From Stratiolaelaps scimitus (taxonomy: Eukaryota; Arthropoda; Arachnida; Mesostigmata; Laelapidae): a stretch of DNA of 64,000 bases. Both the position numbers and the translations under genes were made by a program. The first letter of the stretch is position 1, and the number at the start of each line of letters is the position of its first letter. The notes under the pieces are model-generated. The model had not been told where the DNA came from and searched no databases. It saw nothing but the letters and a program-made list of their open reading frames with translations. Shown here piece by piece: positions 58,790 to 64,000 of the stretch. Location of the stretch: the NCBI GenBank assembly GCA_019614645.1, contig JABWDB010000009.1:124001-188000 (forward strand), read 5' to 3'.

Positions 58790-60290
58790 GTGCTTCGCGA
58801 GGATTTCTTCACAAATCAAGTGGCGCGGGCGAACTCGGGTGCGGCATTGCGAATGAGTCAGTCACATCTGCGTATAGATCGACCATTGCGTATATGGAAC
58901 TGCCGACAGGCTACGACTGCTGTCATGTCCGTCTTGCGTTATTGTCGTGGAGGCCTACCCCGAGGTATAGAGGGGTCATCACACAGAGGCGCTAACTGCT
59001 ACAACGGTTGCCACGATCGCACGTCGACTAAACAACCGCTGAAAGCTGATCTGAGCCTTATTTGTCCGTTCGAAGGGTTCTACCTACATGTGGTTGCTAC
59101 CGACGGCATGATGCTGCTGCAGCCGCCACCCTCCGCCCTGTGTAGGATAGAACAACCGGTGACCCATGTCAGTCCCGGGAGGGTGGCTCCCCGGTTCTGG
59201 TGTCCGATCGTCGTCAGCAGCGACACCATCCTGCAGTTGACCGTCCTCCGCCAGTTGCACTGACGGGCTTGGCGTGCCAACAGCGTGTCCATGTTCGACA
59301 GCTCATTCCATGCCATCATCGACTCCCATCGGAGTCGACCGCCATCGTCTATGGCCGCCAAAGCGTCCCAGCCCATGAACCCAGCAGTCACACTGCACTG
59401 CGTCATTGCGATGATATTACAACTGCTGCTGCTGATGCTGTTGCAGATGACGAGACGAGCCACAAATACCACATCTATCACTTCGGTGTTGTCCGATCGC
59501 GGACGGTTACGGAGCTGCGGCCACGACAGCGATGCTAAGGAAATTGCGGCCAATGAAAGACTTGCCGCCATCGTCGGCTCCTTGGTGACGAGTGGAACTT
59601 CTCGTCTTCTCGACGCAGCTGCGTGACGCTTACGGCCGTTGAGGGCGTCAGGGTGCCTCGGCCGCGTTCGGCTGTCGGCACAGCTCGGCACCTACAATAC
59701 ATATCAACATGATAGCATGCGTGGCCGTGGGAGTATTCGAGCGGAAGATGCCGACAATTCCCAGGGAATCGTTTACCCGTAATACGATAGTGGGCGCGCG
59801 GCAATGCAAACGCGTCTCGCGCGAAGTCGCGCCGCATTGCGTCTGCAGTGTCGCCGACAAACTTCTGTAGCCACCGCCTCCACCGGCGGCGTTGTTGTGC
59901 CGTCAGTCGGCTCACGGTGGTGCTCTTCCCCAGCCATCGGTCCCGTCGCGGTTGTGAGGTCCGAGCCGACTCGATCCGAAGTCAAGTGCAGCGAGCTAGG
60001 AGTTTGCTAGCGCGTCAACGAGCGGAAATTACGGTGCAGCAGATGGTCAGGCGGGTCACACCTTCTTGGCCATGCCGCCGCATCTCGTTGCCGGCGGCTC
60101 CCACCGCAGACGGCGACTGATCGCGACCCTGCGGGGAGGGCCGCCTCTGTTCAGTACACACGATCGAGTCCGTCAAAAACTACCCATGCTAACCGGCAAA
60201 CCTCGACGCTGCAACCAGCAAATCACACTGATCTGTTCCAGTTGTTTGGGTTTCGGCGCGAATTGTAATTGCAATCTCCGTTAGATTCAC
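58790..60290. other. GC-rich island with overlapping long frames on both strands
   Basis: Plus frames at 58790-59263 (157 codons) and 59285-59626 (113 codons, with an acceptor-like TGTTGCAG|ATG at 59449), and minus frames at 59080-59691 (203 codons) and 59535-59915 (126 codons) all look tolerable. The minus 203-codon frame has about 62% purine-first codons and the plus one about 58%. A Leu/Met-rich segment lies in the plus frame near 59404-59450. At least one gene part is likely, but I cannot tell which strand. Confidence 0.3.
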
Positions 60291-61934
60291 GTTCGGGCCG
60301 AGCCGTCACGGCTTAGGTCACCGGCGTGGAATGGATTTTTGCTTCGTCGCCTCCTGCTGCTCTACCCGAGCTTTCTGATGCCTATTTGTGACCTGATAGT
60401 TATTGGTCGTCTTTTGTATACGCTCGTACCGATTTCGTTTCCTGTCTTGAATATTGACTCGAGTTTGTGTCATGTCGTGTGCACATTTTTTTATTTGATA
60501 TTATATATAATCGATATCAACAATTGGAGCATTTATTATGAGCAATTGTTCCTGCGTATTTCGGCCAGTGGATTGCGACGAAAGGCTTGGACGAATCGTA
60601 CATGATTCGCTATTTCTTAAAGTTACTTCGATATAAAAACGCAGCACTACAACTCTTTTGGATGAATATACATAAGACGAGACATATGTGGTTCATATCT
60701 AGCCCGAAGTGTGTTTGGCAAAACGTGAGCCCTACATATCATTGCGCCCAGTGAATTCTCCAGCCAAGGTCAACACAGAGTAATTTGTGATTGTCTCATC
60801 CGCCTCTTCGAAGGTGCGAAATACGCCAAGAGGTCACCCGGTCCACGTGTGAGTACTCTGAAATGATACGCGGTCCGCTAACGGTGGAATACCGCGTGCA
60901 CCAGAACAGAAATATAGCCTGAGCAGCTTCGGCGCTGGGCAGCAGCCAACAGCTAGACGATGCCGACGACATCGCTCGATTAACCGGCCCAACGAATTGC
61001 ACCGGATCCGGAACTCCTACACAACAACAGATTCGCCTATCGAGAAACGATTGTATTATATCCACAGATATAACAGAGTATTATCACGTTTACAAACCGA
61101 GACCCGTTTAGACGACAGTGTCTCGGAACAATGCAGGCTGAGCATCTGTTCTTGGCAAAGACGTGAAGGTTATCCGAATTGCAGTTCTCAATATCATTCG
61201 CTGTCGGTGAGCTAGCTGCCAGTCTGACGAATGGAAAAAACACCGAGCAGATCGTATATGGACGAGGATGTCTAGTCCGGCCTGTGGCGCCGATGCGTGT
61301 CCGCCGTGGACGCAATCAACGATCAATTCTCGTTGTGGAGAACAATTGGGCCGGCTTGCCCATCATTCAGAAGAAATATCGCAGGAGATGGGCGTCAGGG
61401 CGGGGGGGGGGCTGATTACGATAATTCGGATGATTTATTAGTAGATCTATTAAACAGAAGCCTTCGGTGAAGTTCACTTTACCTCAGGATGAAGTTGTCC
61501 GTATGAGTCATGAGTATGGAATCGTTTCGTCCTCGACTTTGTGACCAAACGATCATGAGTCACTTGACCGAAGCTTTTCTTTTTTTTATTCACGTTTCAT
61601 TTATTATCATTTTTTAAATTTATTTATTATTATTTTATTCACGTTCATTTATTACTTTTCAACAATCAAAGGGGAGGAACGCATTAAATTAGTCAATTGG
61701 AGTTGACAAACAGTGGGTTCATTGAAAAGTTGCTACTCTTGCTAGCGATCATATATAAATAGTATGACCGTACGCAGCTGACCACGATACAGTCAGTTGC
61801 AAAACTCGCTTGCTTCGCAACACATGTGATCTGACACGATAGATGACAGCAGCGAGTTAGAGAAATTAATTAATAATTATGTCGTGACACCTTTGGTGTC
61901 ATGTACACGATGTCGTGGTAAGTAAAGACGTAAT
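60291..61934. other. AT-rich spacer
   Basis: No supported exon; a run of about ten G near 61402-61412. Confidence 0.4.
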
Positions 61935-62321
61935 ATGGAATGGTTCGAACCAGATCAAGATTACGGAGTAATGAAGATACCCCAGTGTAACATATCTAAT
62001 GAGAAGATAGAGAGATCTCGGTTTCCAACTATAGCAGCAGCAACAACAACAACAAAAAAGCCTGGCCCAAGGCCCATTTTTTCTATTTTCCTAACAAAGC
62101 AGTACCACGAACGCGTTCAGTGCGAGAAGACCAAGAGCGAGCAGGTCCCTCTTGACTATACTCGAACCAAGTGTATCGTGGTACCCTTTGTACTGCTTCA
62201 ATTCCCGACATCAAATATGGGAAGACTCAGATTGCGTTCACAGTCCGCCAGCCCCCCCCTCTTTCTCTCCCTTGATCTTCCTCTATGTTTGCCTGAGAAT
62301 AGTACCATCGCATCGTGCTGA
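61935..62321 (+). CDS. Possible start exon, unknown protein
   Basis: ATG at 61935 has good context (AATATGG). The frame runs 128 codons to TGA. The first 70 codons are 63% purine-first and hydrophilic with a Thr/Lys stretch made by an imperfect CAA repeat; a donor-like GAGCAG|GTCCCT at 62144/62145 would end the exon there. After that point the reading becomes Ser/Leu/Pro-rich and less convincing. A palindrome GGTTCGAACC sits at 61942-61951. Confidence 0.28.
   Translation: MEWFEPDQDYGVMKIPQCNISNEKIERSRFPTIAAATTTTKKPGPRPIFSIFLTKQYHERVQCEKTKSEQVPLDYTRTKCIVVPFVLLQFPTSNMGRLRLRSQSASPPLFLSLDLPLCLPENSTIASC
62035..62061. repeat. (CAG)n(CAA)n
   Basis: Compound triplet repeat; codes Ala and Thr in the 61935 frame. 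Confidence 0.75.
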
Positions 62322-62662
62322 TGCGGCTCGCCTGTGACTCCACTAATGTGATTCCGGGGTGGATAGACAAATCGTTACGGCGCTCACGTCCGCAGCGCCC
62401 AGCCACGCTCGCGCAGTCGCCAGCGACGCTCGTTGTGCTCGGAGCGAGCAGGCAGCCAAACGGAAGGAAGAAAATGGGAATTTTGCCACAAATTTCACGA
62501 ACATTTTCTGTCTCTGAAAGCGGCTTCGCGGCCGCCGCCGCCGCAGCAGGAACAACAACAAAAGACGCCCAATAACGACTCCATCCGTCGGTGGTGGCAT
62601 TGGCGTGGCCGTTCGACGATACTCCGCCCGAGCGGCGATGGGCAGCGAGCAGAAGCAACAAC

Positions 62663-62703
62663 ATCATCAAGCTACAACAGCAACAACAACAGCAACAACT
62701 ACT
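62663..62703. repeat. Imperfect (CAA/CAG)n
   Basis: CAA and CAG triplets. Confidence 0.75.
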
Positions 62704-63006
62704 ATGACTATTATAATATACTAAGTGCCTTGTAGCTATTGTCATTGTAGTGAACAGTGTCTAGGACGCAACGAATTTCGTTACACCAGCGCGAACGAAC
62801 GGGGGGGGGGGGTGGTGGTGGCCGCGGAGCAGTCATCGTTGCGTTCATGTATGCGCAAGTGATACGAGTCATATTAGCGGAGAGTGAAATGAAATACAGA
62901 TGGCGGAGAGGTGCGACTCGGTGTTGGCGGACGCTTGGCCCTTGGAAGTCATCGGCCGGAGGTGCGCCAATAGTCGTCAGAATACAACGACTATTATTAC
63001 AACTAT

Positions 63007-63030
63007 AATATATATATATATATACATATA
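63007..63030. repeat. (TA)n
   Basis: TA tract with one CA. Confidence 0.9.
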
Positions 63031-64000
63031 AATATACTATAAACTACTAGAATTTGTGTACCGCCAACGTCAGCACTTTCTGTTTTCTTTATCACCCGAA
63101 CCGCTTTGCGGCTTTCCGATGACGATGATGATGATCGGCTGGGTGTGATCACCACGGTCAAGTTCGCTGTTCGTCGGCGTCCGATTGATTGGTCGGTGTC
63201 GGCGTTGCCGTCGATTAAAACATGTTGCCATTAACCAATAGTAACGAGCCAATAGGAGCATGATGTCCCGACCTGTTTTTTTGTCCGGCCGTTGTTGTTG
63301 AACCAGTGGATCGCGTTGTTGCTAAATAACAGCCAATTCGTTCCGTCGTTGAAGATTGGTTTGCATCAGCTCTCCCGATATGTGTTCGCTCAAGCCACCG
63401 GCACGAAGAGGTGGTTCCACCCGACTCCAAAAGGATAGGTGCATTTGGAAAGATCGATTTGTTAGCCCATAGTAATATGGCATGATTCACAGCACTCCAT
63501 AGCTCGTTCATATTCCATGTTGCTCTATGGCCGCCGCTGCCAGCGAAGAAGGGTAGCAGTATCCGATGCTCCCGATGATGACGGTACGAGGCTGCACGTA
63601 GCTCGTTCCAGCGCACTCATGCTATTGTAGTGCGATCTGTATCGAGACGACACCGGTCCGTTGACAATAGTGAAGGACGCTCGAGCGCAAATCAGACAGC
63701 GACAGTGACAGCAGCAGAGTAACGCATAAACGTACACAATGCTCAAGGTCGGTCGACTGCTGCGAAGAATGACGCCGCTTGGTGCTACCTCCCCCGCACA
63801 CGGACATGTATAGGCCCCGATAGGCTACGAGGTCTCGTAGGCCAGCCTGCTAAGGGGCCACGCGACCAAGTGCACTTAGCGCAGCTCATGGTTAGGGGCC
63901 GCTGCGGCATGGTGCTGATGATGCAGTGATCGGCGCATTGACAAAGGCGCGCCTCCGATCGAGACAGAGGTATAACGAGATCTAACGGATCGGATCAGAC

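Larger units (their letters stand above)
62322..64000. other. Mixed spacer
   Basis: CAA/CAG and TA repeats and an eleven-G run near 62802-62812. Overlapping frames on both strands at 62.3-62.7 and 63.2-63.6 kb without boundaries. Confidence 0.35.

Noticed and set aside
11030..62155. 14-base match AGCAGGTCCCTCTT at about 11037 and 62140
   Set aside because: Several 14-base matches are expected by chance in a window this long.
1..64000. Bacterial operon, phage, CRISPR array or defence system
   Set aside because: No ordered direct repeats with spacers, no runs of adjacent full-length genes, and pervasive microsatellites and intron-like signals.

Overview
The window reads as an intron-rich animal nuclear genome, most likely an arthropod. 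More than twenty (TA)n tracts, frequent (GA)n/(CT)n and long runs of imperfect CAG, CAA, GGC and ATT triplets are spread over the whole 64 kb. No bacterial operon, ribosome-binding-site or compact-gene pattern is present, and nearly all open frames are exon-sized. A two-and-a-half-unit TTAGG run (the arthropod telomere motif) and a retrotransposon type common in invertebrates fit this. A parasitiform mite or similar arthropod is a guess. No rRNA, CRISPR or complete tRNA gene was seen.

The only feature assigned to a known family is at 33.07-34.40 kb on the minus strand. It is an uninterrupted 440-codon frame carrying the C-terminal third of a non-LTR retrotransposon with a restriction-like endonuclease (RLE): thumb region, C-C-H-C finger, and a PD...D endonuclease core. 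The reverse transcriptase is missing, so the copy is 5'-truncated. Two strong hairpins lie just outside the truncated end.

The rest consists of candidate exons of genes I cannot name. The best supported are: a first exon for a type II (signal-anchor) membrane protein with a coiled coil (minus, 3.12-3.61 kb); a start exon with good ATG context and donor at 5.54-5.76 kb; an internal exon at 24.96-25.09 kb; a signal-peptide-like exon at 44.73-44.95 kb (minus); a signal-peptide start exon at 48.23-48.29 kb; and a 3' terminal exon ending in a class I PDZ-ligand-like tail, with AATAAA 40 bases on (minus, 53.15-53.70 kb). About twenty weaker candidates are given with low confidence. Their support is splice-site-like ends, ATG context and a purine-first codon pattern judged by eye. 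That pattern is shared by the opposite strand, so strand calls are often uncertain.

Layout: 0-9 kb has microsatellite-rich DNA and the exons at 2.1, 3.1-3.6, 5.5 and 7.9 kb. 9-13 kb is GC-richer with GGC minisatellites and (GA)n. 13-33 kb is mostly intron-like with scattered candidate exons. 33-35 kb holds the retroelement fragment and hairpins. 35-48 kb is again microsatellite-rich with small candidate exons. 48-54 kb is a GC-rich block with the signal-peptide start exon and the 3' terminal exon. 54-64 kb has further GC-rich islands with overlapping frames on both strands. Nothing shows that the candidate exons belong to one pathway, and no joint function is inferred.
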